From: Usitatibacter rugosus
GTDB taxonomy: Bacteria; Pseudomonadota; Gammaproteobacteria; Burkholderiales; Usitatibacteraceae
DNA: 64,000 nt
Reading direction: 5' to 3'
Assembly: GCF_013003965.1 (NCBI RefSeq)
Contig: NZ_CP053069.1
Location: forward strand, 589,419-653,418
Positions within the stretch are counted from its first letter, which is position 1, and every line of letters begins with the position of its first letter. Shown here in pieces: positions 9,498 to 19,373 of the stretch. A program made the position numbers and the translations under genes. The notes below the pieces were generated by a model. The model did no database searches, was not told the origin of the DNA, and saw only the letters and a program-made list of their open reading frames with translations.

Positions 9498-11030
9498 ATG
9501 AACCCATTGCGCACCTTGTCCGCCGCCGCCCTGGCCGCCCTCGCGATGCTGGCCACGGGCCTGTGCTCCGCCGCGGGCATCTACATGACACCGAGTTTCC
9601 CGGTGCAGCACGCCTTCGCGGGAAGCGACTTCTTCTCCATCAGCTTCAAGGTCACGCACGAAGACGGCCTGCCCATGGAGGGCGCGCGGGTGCGGGCGTA
9701 TTGGAGCTCCGAGGACGTCTTTGCCTCGCGCAGCGATTTCGGGTCGAACTGCACCTTCTATCCGACCACGGGCCCCATGTGCGAGGCCCCCGCGACCTCA
9801 CTGCTGGGTTTCTCGACCGTGCGAGCGGGCCGTGCGGGCAAGCCTTCGCTGAAGGAGTATTCGCTGCACGTCCTCATCACGGACGCCGCGGGCGTCTGGC
9901 TCGGCGAACCGGTGGTGTACTTCTACGTGGACTTCCGCGATCCGCCGAAGTCGCTGGAGCTTGTTTCCGGTAGCGGGCAGAGCGCGCCCCTCGGCACGAC
10001 ACTGCAGCCCTTCGTCGTGCGCGTGCGCAACGCCAACGGCACGCCGGCCGTCGATTTCCCGGTGCAGTTCTCGGGGCCGTCGCATCCGACGCCCATCGGC
10101 GGCCAGTTCCAGGGAGGCTTCGGCCTGACCGTGCGCACCGATGGAAGTGGCATTGCTCGCTCCCCGGCGATGACCCTGGCCAACGGCATCGGCTCCGGCA
10201 ACGCGATGGCCTGGATACCGAGCCCGGAAGAGGGCGTCAACAAGACCGTGCTGTTCGCCGTCACCAGCACGACGCCGGACGGCCGCACGAAGCGTGCGCT
10301 GGAGGACATGTGGTGGTCCGGCCCCGGCATCGAGAACGGCTGGGGCATCAGCATCGCGCAGCGCGAGGACCGACTCTTCCCGGTGATCTACGCGTATGAC
10401 TCCACCGGCCTGCCGACGTGGCGCGTGATCTCGGGCACGTGGGGTTCGGGCCGCCAATACGAGGGCTACCGCGCGCAGGCGTTCTCCCCGCTGGGCTCGC
10501 CGTACTACGCGTACGACACCTCGCGCTTCACCATGGGCACCAGCTCGGCCATCGACATCGATTTCGATTCCGAGGGCTCCGCGCGCCTGAAGCTCTACCA
10601 GCCCGGCAGCAACACCCTGCAGTTGCTCGCGAAGAACCTCACGCGCCAGGACTTCAGCTCGCCCAGCAAGGCGCCGCTGCAGGGCGTGGGCGGCATGTGG
10701 TGGGGCGGTGAGTCGCAGGCCGGGTGGGGCATCGCCCTCATGCAGCAGCCGGGCGGCATCTTCGCCGTGTGGTTCACCTATGGCGCGGACGGCAAGCCGA
10801 CGTGGTTCGTGATGCCCGCGGGCTCCTGGACGGATGCGAGCACCTACGAAGGCCGCCTGTATCGCACGCGCAGCTCGCCGTGGTTCGGGCCGCAGTACGA
10901 CGGGTTCCAGCTCCTCTCCTTCGACATCGGCACGTTCCGTTTCCGCTTCACGGATGCCGACCACGCCACCTTCGAGTACAGCGCGGACGGGCATGCCGGC
11001 TCGATGGCTCTCGGCAAGATCGCTTTCTGA
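9498..11030 (+). CDS. secreted array protein 1: Ig-like N-terminus plus paired WWxG-NGWG module
   Basis: 510 residues with a signal peptide (MNPLRTLSAAALAALAMLAT...). Residues 28-145 resemble one beta-sandwich; 150-265 a Big_1/Ig-like domain (SGSGQSAPLGTTLQPFVVRV then a GIARSPAMTLANG turn). The C-terminal 245 residues hold the shared two-copy module: copy A starts at about residue 270 (MWWSGPGIENGWGISIAQ), copy B at about 399 (MWWGGESQAGWGIALMQQ). It is the first of seven tandem genes; the next begins 10 bp after its stop. No membrane anchor or sorting signal is visible at the C-terminus. Biochemical role unknown; extracellular adhesion or carbohydrate contact is only a guess from the aromatic content. 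Confidence 0.85.
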   Translation: MNPLRTLSAAALAALAMLATGLCSAAGIYMTPSFPVQHAFAGSDFFSISFKVTHEDGLPMEGARVRAYWSSEDVFASRSDFGSNCTFYPTTGPMCEAPATSLLGFSTVRAGRAGKPSLKEYSLHVLITDAAGVWLGEPVVYFYVDFRDPPKSLELVSGSGQSAPLGTTLQPFVVRVRNANGTPAVDFPVQFSGPSHPTPIGGQFQGGFGLTVRTDGSGIARSPAMTLANGIGSGNAMAWIPSPEEGVNKTVLFAVTSTTPDGRTKRALEDMWWSGPGIENGWGISIAQREDRLFPVIYAYDSTGLPTWRVISGTWGSGRQYEGYRAQAFSPLGSPYYAYDTSRFTMGTSSAIDIDFDSEGSARLKLYQPGSNTLQLLAKNLTRQDFSSPSKAPLQGVGGMWWGGESQAGWGIALMQQPGGIFAVWFTYGADGKPTWFVMPAGSWTDASTYEGRLYRTRSSPWFGPQYDGFQLLSFDIGTFRFRFTDADHATFEYSADGHAGSMALGKIAF

Positions 11031-11040
11031 ACGAGGCACG

Positions 11041-13122
11041 ATGAACTTCCCTCGAGCATGCCTCGCCCTCCTGTGCGCCTTCGCGTCCACCGCCTTCGCG
11101 GCGGACCGCATCTGGACGGGCTCCTCCCCGGCCTCGCCCAAGCGCTGGAGCGATCGGTTCAACTGGGAAGGCAACGTGGCGCCCCAGCCGAACGACCGCC
11201 TCATCTTCCCCGCGACCTCCAACGCGAAGGCGTCGCTCAACGACTATCCGCTCACGCCCTTCAGCGGCATCGTCTTCAACGATCCCGCCGGCCACGCGAT
11301 CACGAGCGACGTTCCGCCGCTTCGGCTCAGCGGTGCGCTGCCGATCGTGGTCGAGGCGGAGGGCGGCACGTTCACCACGGGCGCCATCGCGATCGCGGCG
11401 AACAGCGCGCGCGTCACGGTGAATCGCCCACCGGGCGCGCCGCCTGGCGATGCACCCGTCCTGCTGCCCGGCGTCATCACGGTTTCCTCCCTGGACCGTT
11501 TCGAGGCGACCACGGGCCGCATCGTGTTCACCGAGGCGATCAGCTTCCCGGAATTCCCACAGGGTGGCGGGATCACGGTCGCGGGCAACATCGAGCTTCG
11601 CATCCGGGCGCCCTACAACATCAGCACGCGGATCGAGGGCGGCGTCGTCAAGGTCACCAGCAAGTTCGGGACCCAGGGCGCTACCCTCTGGGCCGGCCGC
11701 CTCGAGTACGGGCCGTTCCAGCCCGGCGAGGACCCGAACTACATCGATGCGAACCTCTACCTGACCGGCCCCCCGGAGCCGGAGCTTGGCAACGTATCGA
11801 CGGTCGTCCCGATCTTCCGCGGCGTCTTGCGGGTCGAAGGCACCCAGACCTTCGTCGGGGGCGCGCTCACCTTTGCCGGTCCCATCAACGGCGCCGGCGT
11901 GATGCGGCTCAAGGTCACGGGCAACGGCTGCGCCACATATGCGAGTAGCGAGAATTCCTTCACCGGCGGCATCGACATCGCGCAGGGCACGTTGTGCTTC
12001 CTGCAGGACGAGCGCATTCCCAACGCGGTTCCCGTGACGGTGAGCGCGGCGGGCACGCTGCAACTCGGCGCGGGCGGCGTCAACCATTCCAGCCCGATTC
12101 GCGAAACGGTGCGCAGCCTCTCGTGCGCGGGCAAGCTCAACTTCCTCGAAGCCGGCATGGTGAGCCTGCGCGTGCTGCAGCCCTCCTCGATCGCCGGCTG
12201 CCAGCTCTCGGTCACGCCCGGCGTCTCGGTGGACGCGGCGCGCGGCATCACGCTGGTGGCGAACGAGAGTGGCCAGCCCTTCACCGGAGCGTTCTCGAAC
12301 GCACCCGAGGGCACGTCGTACACGATCAACGGCACACCGATGCGCCTCACGTACCACGGCGGAACCGGCAATGACATCGCGCTCGTCGCGGCGCCTTCCG
12401 GCGAGGCGCCCTCGGTGCAGGACATGTGGTGGGTCGGCCCGGGCGAAAACGGCTGGGGCATGAGCATCGTCCAGCATGGCGAGAAGCTCTTCGGCGTCAT
12501 CTACGCCTACGACATCACGCAGAGGCCGACATGGTTCGTGATGTCGTCGGGGGCGTGGAACGCGAACCACACCGAGTACACGGGGGATGTCTACACGCCG
12601 AGCGGCGCGCCGTTCTTCGCGTACGACGCCGCGCGCTTCGCGGTCGGTGAGAAGGTCGGCCGGATCACGATCGCGTTCGCGGACGCGCAGCACGCGACGC
12701 TTCGCTACACCATCCACGACATCACGGGCGAGAAGGCGATCGTGCGCCAGCAATTCGGGCCGGCCGTCTCTCGCGTGCATGCCGACAACAGCGACATGTG
12801 GTGGGGCGGCGTCACGCAGAACGGCTGGGGCGTGGCGGTGATCCAGCAGTACGAGTCCGTGTTCCTCGTCTGGTTCACCTACGATGCCGCCGGCGCGGCG
12901 CGCTGGTACGTGATGCCCGCGGGAACGTGGACGGGCAACGCCTTCTCGGGCCGGATCTATCGCACGATCGGCACGCCGTGGGACTCCAGCCGCTACGATC
13001 CGGCATCCTTCCGGTCCATCGACGTCGGCTCGTTCAGCGTGCGCTTCGACGCGCCCGCGACGCTCGAATACACCATCGACGGCCGGCAGGGCACGCTGGC
13101 CATAGGTCGTACCCCGTTCTGA
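11041..13122 (+). CDS. secreted array protein 2: beta-helix passenger-like N-terminus plus paired module
   Basis: 693 residues with a signal peptide (MNFPRACLALLCAFASTAFA, cut about residue 20). Residues 21-440 are Gly/Val/Thr-rich beta sequence like an autotransporter passenger, including IWTGS...WSDRFNWEGN and a strand motif FTGGIDIAQGTLCF typical of passenger-associated repeats. There is no C-terminal barrel. Instead the shared module follows: copy A at about residue 460 (MWWVGPGENGWGMSIVQH), copy B at about 584 (MWWGGVTQNGWGVAVIQQ). The start is ATG 11041; the frame is open further upstream but overlaps the previous gene and lacks a signal peptide. The gap to the next gene is 34 bp. Confidence 0.85.
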   Translation: MNFPRACLALLCAFASTAFAADRIWTGSSPASPKRWSDRFNWEGNVAPQPNDRLIFPATSNAKASLNDYPLTPFSGIVFNDPAGHAITSDVPPLRLSGALPIVVEAEGGTFTTGAIAIAANSARVTVNRPPGAPPGDAPVLLPGVITVSSLDRFEATTGRIVFTEAISFPEFPQGGGITVAGNIELRIRAPYNISTRIEGGVVKVTSKFGTQGATLWAGRLEYGPFQPGEDPNYIDANLYLTGPPEPELGNVSTVVPIFRGVLRVEGTQTFVGGALTFAGPINGAGVMRLKVTGNGCATYASSENSFTGGIDIAQGTLCFLQDERIPNAVPVTVSAAGTLQLGAGGVNHSSPIRETVRSLSCAGKLNFLEAGMVSLRVLQPSSIAGCQLSVTPGVSVDAARGITLVANESGQPFTGAFSNAPEGTSYTINGTPMRLTYHGGTGNDIALVAAPSGEAPSVQDMWWVGPGENGWGMSIVQHGEKLFGVIYAYDITQRPTWFVMSSGAWNANHTEYTGDVYTPSGAPFFAYDAARFAVGEKVGRITIAFADAQHATLRYTIHDITGEKAIVRQQFGPAVSRVHADNSDMWWGGVTQNGWGVAVIQQYESVFLVWFTYDAAGAARWYVMPAGTWTGNAFSGRIYRTIGTPWDSSRYDPASFRSIDVGSFSVRFDAPATLEYTIDGRQGTLAIGRTPF

Positions 13123-13156
13123 AAGGCCGGCGATGCGCCCTGTAGAATTCCGCGCC

Positions 13157-14404
13157 ATGGGAACCCTGCTTCGATCTCTCGCGACCGCCGGCCTGTTCCT
13201 GGCCCTTTTCGCCCAGCACGCGGCGGCGGAAACCGTCTTCTCTTTTCGCAGCGACCCCCAGGACTACGTCGGGGCTGGCCAAACCCGCCGGTTCACGCCG
13301 GCCGATGGGAACATGTTCATGGAGATCACCTTCAAGAAGGTGATCTTCAACCTCGACAGCCCATCCGGCTATTGGACTGCTGCGTTCTCCGCCCCCAACT
13401 ATTCCGATCTCGTTCCGGGCGTCTACGAGAATGCGGAGCGCTTCCAGACTCCTGGCAACGGAGGCCTGGATGTCGGCGGCGAAGGGCGTGGCTGCAATAC
13501 GACGACGGGCCGCTTTGTCGTGCACGAGGTCGTCGTTGCTCCGGGTGACGTGGTGCAGAGGTTCGCGGTCGACTTCGTGCAGCACTGCGAAGGATTTGCT
13601 CCAGCATTGACGGGTTCGATTCGCTTCAACAGCGCCGTTCCGCTGCCGTCGACGCAGGCGCCCGCGCCTCCCGGGGTCCCCGTCGCGCCGCAGGTCCAGG
13701 GCCTCTGGTGGAGCGGTCCGCAGGAGAACGGTTGGGGCATGAGCATCGTGCAGCACGCGGACCAGCTCTTTGCCGTCATCTATGCCTACGACAGCGCAGG
13801 CGCTCCTACGTGGTACGTCGTGCCCGGAGGAACGTGGAATCCGCAGCGAACGATTTTCACCGGCACGATCTACACGCCTCACGGCACGCCCTTCTTCGCG
13901 TATGACCCTTCGCATTGGAGTGTGGGCGCCCCCCGGGGCACCATCACGCTCGCGTTCCAGGGTTCGAGTTCCGCGACGTTCGACTACACGATCGATGGCG
14001 TTTCGGGCCGCAAGGCGATCCTGCCGCAGGCGTTCGGAAGGGACGGCTACACGCCGCAAGCGGGCCTGAGCGACATGTGGTGGGGAGGTGCCGCGCAGAA
14101 CGGGTGGGGCATTGCCCTGCTGCAACAGCAGAGCGTCCTCTTCTCGGTGTGGTTCACGTACGGCGCGAATGGCGCCCCGCAGTGGCTTGTGATGCTCGAT
14201 GGCGTGTGGACCTCGCCCAGCACCTACGAAGGACGTATCTACCGCACCAACGGCTCGCCGTGGCTCGGCGTCTACGATCCTGCCTTGTTCCGGACTACCA
14301 ATGTCGGCTCTTTCAAGCTGCGCTTCGTCGGCGATGGAGCCGTGCTCGAGTACTCCGTGGATGGGCACATCGGCTCGATGCCGCTCGTGCGCCAGGCGTT
14401 CTGA
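13157..14404 (+). CDS. secreted array protein 3: short N-terminal domain plus paired module
   Basis: 415 residues, the shortest member. A signal peptide (MGTLLRSLATAGLFLALFA...) is followed by about 145 residues beginning ETVFSFRSDPQDYVGAGQ, a beta-rich domain with two Cys that looks like a lectin- or anchor-type sandwich but is not identified. The module occupies the rest: copy A about residue 181 (LWWSGPQENGWGMSIVQH), copy B about 304 (MWWGGAAQNGWGIALLQQ). I chose ATG 13157 over an in-frame ATG at 13133 because it starts a clean signal peptide. The following gene begins one base after the stop, which suggests translational coupling. Confidence 0.85.
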   Translation: MGTLLRSLATAGLFLALFAQHAAAETVFSFRSDPQDYVGAGQTRRFTPADGNMFMEITFKKVIFNLDSPSGYWTAAFSAPNYSDLVPGVYENAERFQTPGNGGLDVGGEGRGCNTTTGRFVVHEVVVAPGDVVQRFAVDFVQHCEGFAPALTGSIRFNSAVPLPSTQAPAPPGVPVAPQVQGLWWSGPQENGWGMSIVQHADQLFAVIYAYDSAGAPTWYVVPGGTWNPQRTIFTGTIYTPHGTPFFAYDPSHWSVGAPRGTITLAFQGSSSATFDYTIDGVSGRKAILPQAFGRDGYTPQAGLSDMWWGGAAQNGWGIALLQQQSVLFSVWFTYGANGAPQWLVMLDGVWTSPSTYEGRIYRTNGSPWLGVYDPALFRTTNVGSFKLRFVGDGAVLEYSVDGHIGSMPLVRQAF

Positions 14405-14405
14405 C

Positions 14406-16145
14406 ATGGCGGCGATCGCGCGAGTCCTCGCTGCGGTTGCCCTGTGCGCGGCTGCCGTTCCGTCGTTCTCCGCATCCCTCGTGCCACTGCCCGGAGCCGA
14501 CGGCCAGGTCACGCGTCCCGTCTCGGCCTTCCCCAACCCGATCGGCGTCACGGTCTTCGACGACACGGGCCAGCCCGCCGTCGGCGTCCGCGTGCGGTTC
14601 ACCACGAGGACCACGGGCCCCACGCTCGTCGTGCCACCCGAGGTGGGGGCCAACGGCTTCATGCCCATGACGAACGCGCAGGGCGTCGCGATCCTTGCCG
14701 GCCCCCCGTTCACGGCGTCCTCGGAGACGGGGACGATCGTCGTCAAGGCCGAAGCGCTCGGCACTTCCGCCGAAATGACGCTTCGCATCGAGGGAACCGG
14801 CGCGGTCATGACCGACGGGGTGTCGGGGTTCGTGCAGACCACGCCCGTGAATGCCGCGTTTCCGATCGCGCCCGTGGCGCGGGCCATGGACGGGCTTGGC
14901 GGCAATCCGGTGCCGCGTGCGCGGTGCGGCATCTCCAAGTCACCCGTCGGCGCGTCCGGCACGTTCGCATCGGCGCCGGCCGCCAACGGCATGACGGCCT
15001 ACGCGGACGACAACGGCTTCGTGACCAGCCCCGATCTCATCGCAAACGGCACGCCCGGCGAGTGGCAGCTCACCATCAATTGCGGCACCACGACGTCGGG
15101 CCAGGCCTTCTCGCTCACGAACACGTCCCTGGGCGCGGTGCGCATCACGCCGGGCGGTCCGTACGCGATCGCCACCAAGGCGCGCAAGACGGTCGAGGTG
15201 ACGGTGCGCGATGCCGCGGGAGCGCCGATCGCCGGGCGCGCGGTGCAGTTCGAGTATTCGTACCTCGCCACGTCGGGCTTCCTCGTTTCGCGCAGCGCGG
15301 TCACGGACGACCGGGGTGTCGCGCGCACGGACGTCATCGCCGACATCGAGCCCGGATGGCTGGGCATCCGCGCGATCGTGGGCGACGCGTCCGCCATCGT
15401 GCACGTGAGCTTCGGCTCACCCGCATTCCCGAGGTTCCAGGACATGTGGTGGGGCGGCCCGGTGGAGAACGGCTGGGGTCTCAGCATCGTGCAGCACTTC
15501 GAGAAGCTCTTCGCGGTGATCTACGGCTACGACAACGCCGGCGCGCCCACGTGGTGGGTGATTCCCGACGGCACGTGGAACGAGAAGCGCACGGTGTACA
15601 CCGGTGCCGCCTACTCTCCGCGCGGCTCGGCGTACTACGCCTACGACGCCACGCGCTTTCGCCCGGGCTCGTCCGTGGGCAACGTCGTGATCACCTTCGC
15701 GGGAGAGCGCAACGCGACGCTCGCCTACACGATCAACGGCATCTCCGGCACTCGCCCCATCACGCGCCAGCGGTTCGGCGTGGAGGGCTACGAGGGCGTG
15801 CGGGGAACCACGGAGATGTGGTGGGGCGGAGCCTCGCAGGATGGCTGGGGCCTCACCGTGATCCAGCAGGAGCAAACACTCTTCCCGGTGTGGTTCACCT
15901 ACGACGCGGCGGGCGTTCCGGTCTGGTACATCATGCCCGGCGGCACCTGGGGCGACGGCGGCTACGAGTACACGGGCCGCCTCTTCCGCACGACGAGCTC
16001 CTCGTGGCTCGGGGGCTACAACGCCGCGGCGCTGAAGACGATGGACGTCGGTTCGTTCCGCATCAATTTCAGGAGCCCGGTGACGTTCGAGTACACGGCC
16101 GACGGTAAGAACGGGACGATGCCGATTTCGCCGCTGGGGTTCTAG
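14406..16145 (+). CDS. secreted array protein 4: Ig-like repeats plus paired module
   Basis: 579 residues with a signal peptide (MAAIARVLAAVALCAAAVP). Three Ig-like/Big_1-type domains span about residues 25-335; the first begins LVPLPGADGQVTRP and is clearly related to the N-terminus of protein 5, and the third contains VTVRDAAGAPIAGRAVQF. The module follows: copy A about residue 345 (MWWGGPVENGWGLSIVQH), copy B about 469 (MWWGGASQDGWGLTVIQQ). ATG 14406 is 1 bp beyond the stop of protein 3. Tandem Ig-like stalks ending in a terminal module suggest a cell-surface or extracellular stalk and head; this is inference. Confidence 0.85.
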   Translation: MAAIARVLAAVALCAAAVPSFSASLVPLPGADGQVTRPVSAFPNPIGVTVFDDTGQPAVGVRVRFTTRTTGPTLVVPPEVGANGFMPMTNAQGVAILAGPPFTASSETGTIVVKAEALGTSAEMTLRIEGTGAVMTDGVSGFVQTTPVNAAFPIAPVARAMDGLGGNPVPRARCGISKSPVGASGTFASAPAANGMTAYADDNGFVTSPDLIANGTPGEWQLTINCGTTTSGQAFSLTNTSLGAVRITPGGPYAIATKARKTVEVTVRDAAGAPIAGRAVQFEYSYLATSGFLVSRSAVTDDRGVARTDVIADIEPGWLGIRAIVGDASAIVHVSFGSPAFPRFQDMWWGGPVENGWGLSIVQHFEKLFAVIYGYDNAGAPTWWVIPDGTWNEKRTVYTGAAYSPRGSAYYAYDATRFRPGSSVGNVVITFAGERNATLAYTINGISGTRPITRQRFGVEGYEGVRGTTEMWWGGASQDGWGLTVIQQEQTLFPVWFTYDAAGVPVWYIMPGGTWGDGGYEYTGRLFRTTSSSWLGGYNAAALKTMDVGSFRINFRSPVTFEYTADGKNGTMPISPLGF

Positions 16146-16168
16146 GCTTCGGTATCATCGGTGCCGAA

Positions 16169-19100
16169 ATGAAAACAAGAATCCAGGGCGCGCTGTGTTT
16201 CCTCATGCTTTGGGCCTGCGCCGCGCTGGCCCAGGCCGCCACGATGACGCCCCTACCGGGCGCGTCGGGGCAGACGACGGCTCCGTACACGGTCTTCCCG
16301 AATCCCGTGGGCATCACGCTCAAGGATGACGCCGGCCAGCCCATCGCCAACCGCCTGATCGGATTTTCCTGGAGCTTCCCGGGCGACGGCGGCGCCTTCG
16401 TATTCGCGGACGGCGGGTCGGGCTTCGTGACGGCCATGACGAATTCGCAGGGCGTTGCCATCTCGCCGCGCCTCACCGCCTCGAGCCAGACAGGCTTCAT
16501 CACCATCACCGCGAACGACAGCTCGATCAGCCTTTCCACGCCGATCGTCCTGAACGTCGCGGGCGGGCGGCCCAACGGGCTGCAGCCGCTGGGCGGCGGG
16601 CAATCCACCGTGGTGAACACGGCATTCGCGGAGCGCCTGCGGCTTCGGGTGTTCGATACCTCCTCCCAGCCGATGGCGCGCGCTCGTTGCACGTTCAGCC
16701 TCCACACGCCGACCTTCGGGGTGGGAGGGTCCTTCGCGGGCTTCCCCGGCGCGCAGTCCGTCGAGGTCCTCACCGACAACGACGGCTGGGCGACGAGCCC
16801 TGCGGTCGTGGCAAACGGAAACGCCGGAGACTGGTTTGTCACGGGCGGCTGCCAATCGCTCTTCGCCCTCAGCACCCAGTTCAACCTCACCAATGTGCTG
16901 GCATCCACGCCCGTGCTCACGGCGGGTGGCCCGTACACGGTGAACGTCGGTGCGCGCCTCACCGCCCAGGTGACGTTGCGCGACATCGTCGGTAACGTGC
17001 TCGCGGGGCGCGTCGTGACGTTCGAGCCGCCTACCGGATCGCCCTTTTCGGATCCGTACGGCACGCTCGATGGCGCCAGCGCGGTGACCGATTCGCAGGG
17101 CGTCGCCCGCATGGGGCTCGTGACCAACAACGCGGCGGGCGATTTCACCTTCGTCGCGAGGTACGAGGGCGCGAGCGCGCTGGTGCGCGTGACGAACGTG
17201 CGGCCGCCGGAGGCCGTGGCTTTGGTGCAGCCGCTCACGTCGCTGGATCGGCAAAGCACGCGCCCCGGGACGTTCTTCCCGCAGCGGCCTTCGGTGCGGT
17301 TGCTCGACGGCCTCGGCCAGCCGGCGACCAACAAGCAAGTCATCTTTACCAGCATCGGCGATCTCGTCGCGGGCGCGCTGTTCGTGTCGCCGTCCATCAG
17401 CAACGTCGTGAGCGTGTACACCGACAGCCAGGGCGTGGCCACGACTCCGCCGCTGTTCGCGACCATGGTCCAGGGCGATTCCGTCATCGCGGTGGATGTC
17501 CCGCAGCTGGCGGGTGGTCGAATGTACTTCGCGCTCGAGACCGCCGGCCTGCCGCCGGTGCGAATGGAGGTCGTCTCCGGAGCCTCGCAGACGGTCGCCC
17601 CGAATTCCAGCGCCCAGCCCTTCGTCGTCCGCGTGCTCGACGTGAACAACCAGCCCGTGCCGCGCGCCGAAGTGCGCTGGGAAACGAGCGGCTCGCAGAG
17701 CGGATCGTTCGACGTGGCGCCGCCGACGATGACGGGCTCCGACGGCACGCTCACCTCGACGCCGCTTCGCGTGCACACGGTCACGCCGTTCAGCGCGTTC
17801 GCGGTGTGTTGCGGCGCCGGCGTTCGCGCGGAGTTCCCGATCGCGATCCAAGCACCGCCCGCTCCGGTGGCCCACATCCACTCGGCCGGTGTCGGCGACT
17901 ATCCGTTCCCGGAGACCGACTTCACGTTCTACGCGACCGTCCTCGACGCGAACAACAATCGCCTCGGCGGGGCGACCGTGAGCTTCGTCTCGGAAGCCGT
18001 TCCGGGCTCGCCGGCAGCCGTGACGTTCGTGCAGGCGACGGCGGTCACGGATGAATCGGGCACAGCCGCGGTGCAGGTGCGCGCCAACGATTGGCCGGGC
18101 GATCTCCTCGTTCGAGCGGAGTACAACGGCACGAGCTATACGGCGTCGCTGAAGATCGTCCCGCGCACGACGCTCTTCAACTATTTTTCCATCGGCCCCG
18201 GCACCCTGCAGCTCGAGGGCGGCGGGCCGACGTGCACGATCAAGTCGTTCGATCGCATCGCGAGTCGCGATACGGGCGGTGCCGACGCGGCCATTCCCCA
18301 GGGCTTTGGCGCGCCGCTCGGCTACGCGCGATTCCAGGTGCGCCACTGCACGGCCCAGGGTCGAGCCGTGGTCACGACACCGACATTGATCCCCGCGAAC
18401 GGCGAGGTTTGGCTCTACGGCCCCACGGCCGATCGCGCGGCGCCGCACTGGTACCGCGCACCCGGCGGACGCATCCAGGGCCACTCGATGTCGTTCGACA
18501 TCATGGACGGCGGCAATGGAGACGCGACGCCCGCGAGCGACGGCGACATCTCGATTCCGCTGGTCGCGGTGCTGGCGCCGGGCGCCATCAACGTCGACCT
18601 CTACCCGCAGGTGCAGGACATGTGGTGGTCGGGCCCGTCGGAGAACGGCTGGGGAATGAGCGTCGTGCAGCACTCGGAGAATCTCTTCGCGGTGATCTAC
18701 GGCTACGACGCGGCGGGCGCTCCGACGTGGTGGGTGATGTCGAGCGGCACATGGAACGCGGCGCGCACGATCTACTCGGGCTCGCTGTACTCGCCGCGCG
18801 GCTCGCCGTTCTACGCCTACGACGCCGCGCGCTTCGCGGTCGGCGCTCCCGTGGGAATTCTGACGCTCGACTTCACCGATCCCGCGAACGCGCGCATGTC
18901 CTACACCGTGAACGGTGTCGCGGGCAGCAAGGCTATCGTCCGCCAGGTCTTCGGTTCGCCCGCACCCTCCCCGCAGGAAGGGGTCGGCGACATGTGGTGG
19001 GGCGGCACCGCGCAGAACGGCTGGGGCCTCTCGGTGCTGCAGCAATACAGCACGCTCTTCCCCGTGTGGTTCACCTACGACGCGGCGGGAATGCCCGTCT

Positions 19101-19321
19101 GGTACGTGATGCCCGGCGGGACGTGGGTCGCCGGCAACTACGAGGGCCGCATCTATCGCACCACCGGCTCGCCGTGGCTCGGCGCGGCCTACGATCCGGC
19201 GGCTTTCCGCATCTTCGACGTGGGCTCCTATCGCCTGCGGTTCGACGGGGCGGGGACGACGTTCGAGAGCACCGTGGACGGCCGCGGCACCTCGGTTTCC
19301 ATCTCGCGCACGCCCTTCTGA
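16169..19321 (+). CDS. secreted array protein 5: long multi-Ig stalk plus paired module
   Basis: 1050 residues, the largest member. A signal peptide (MKTRIQGALCFLMLWACAALA) precedes five or six Ig-like/Big_1-type domains (about residues 25-670); recognisable repeats include VTLRDIVGNVLAGRVVTF, VRLLDGLGQPATNKQVIF, VRVLDVNNQPVPRAEVRW and ATVLDANNNRLGGATVSF. Residues 670-810 resemble the choice-of-anchor U type domain (CTIKSFDRIAS near its start, SFDIMDGGNGDATPASDGDI near its end). The module follows: copy A about 817 (MWWSGPSENGWGMSVVQH), copy B about 941 (MWWGGTAQNGWGLSVLQQ). The start is ATG 16169 with a 23-bp gap from gene 4. Confidence 0.85.
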   Translation: MKTRIQGALCFLMLWACAALAQAATMTPLPGASGQTTAPYTVFPNPVGITLKDDAGQPIANRLIGFSWSFPGDGGAFVFADGGSGFVTAMTNSQGVAISPRLTASSQTGFITITANDSSISLSTPIVLNVAGGRPNGLQPLGGGQSTVVNTAFAERLRLRVFDTSSQPMARARCTFSLHTPTFGVGGSFAGFPGAQSVEVLTDNDGWATSPAVVANGNAGDWFVTGGCQSLFALSTQFNLTNVLASTPVLTAGGPYTVNVGARLTAQVTLRDIVGNVLAGRVVTFEPPTGSPFSDPYGTLDGASAVTDSQGVARMGLVTNNAAGDFTFVARYEGASALVRVTNVRPPEAVALVQPLTSLDRQSTRPGTFFPQRPSVRLLDGLGQPATNKQVIFTSIGDLVAGALFVSPSISNVVSVYTDSQGVATTPPLFATMVQGDSVIAVDVPQLAGGRMYFALETAGLPPVRMEVVSGASQTVAPNSSAQPFVVRVLDVNNQPVPRAEVRWETSGSQSGSFDVAPPTMTGSDGTLTSTPLRVHTVTPFSAFAVCCGAGVRAEFPIAIQAPPAPVAHIHSAGVGDYPFPETDFTFYATVLDANNNRLGGATVSFVSEAVPGSPAAVTFVQATAVTDESGTAAVQVRANDWPGDLLVRAEYNGTSYTASLKIVPRTTLFNYFSIGPGTLQLEGGGPTCTIKSFDRIASRDTGGADAAIPQGFGAPLGYARFQVRHCTAQGRAVVTTPTLIPANGEVWLYGPTADRAAPHWYRAPGGRIQGHSMSFDIMDGGNGDATPASDGDISIPLVAVLAPGAINVDLYPQVQDMWWSGPSENGWGMSVVQHSENLFAVIYGYDAAGAPTWWVMSSGTWNAARTIYSGSLYSPRGSPFYAYDAARFAVGAPVGILTLDFTDPANARMSYTVNGVAGSKAIVRQVFGSPAPSPQEGVGDMWWGGTAQNGWGLSVLQQYSTLFPVWFTYDAAGMPVWYVMPGGTWVAGNYEGRIYRTTGSPWLGAAYDPAAFRIFDVGSYRLRFDGAGTTFESTVDGRGTSVSISRTPF

Positions 19322-19373
19322 CGCCCCGGCGGGACCCCCCGCCAGCTTGCCGAAACCTTTAGAATGGGTCGCT

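Noticed and set aside
11041-13122. Array protein 2 as a classical autotransporter
   Set aside because: The passenger-like part is present but the C-terminus is the shared Trp/Gly module, not a 12-strand barrel ending in an aromatic sorting residue pattern.
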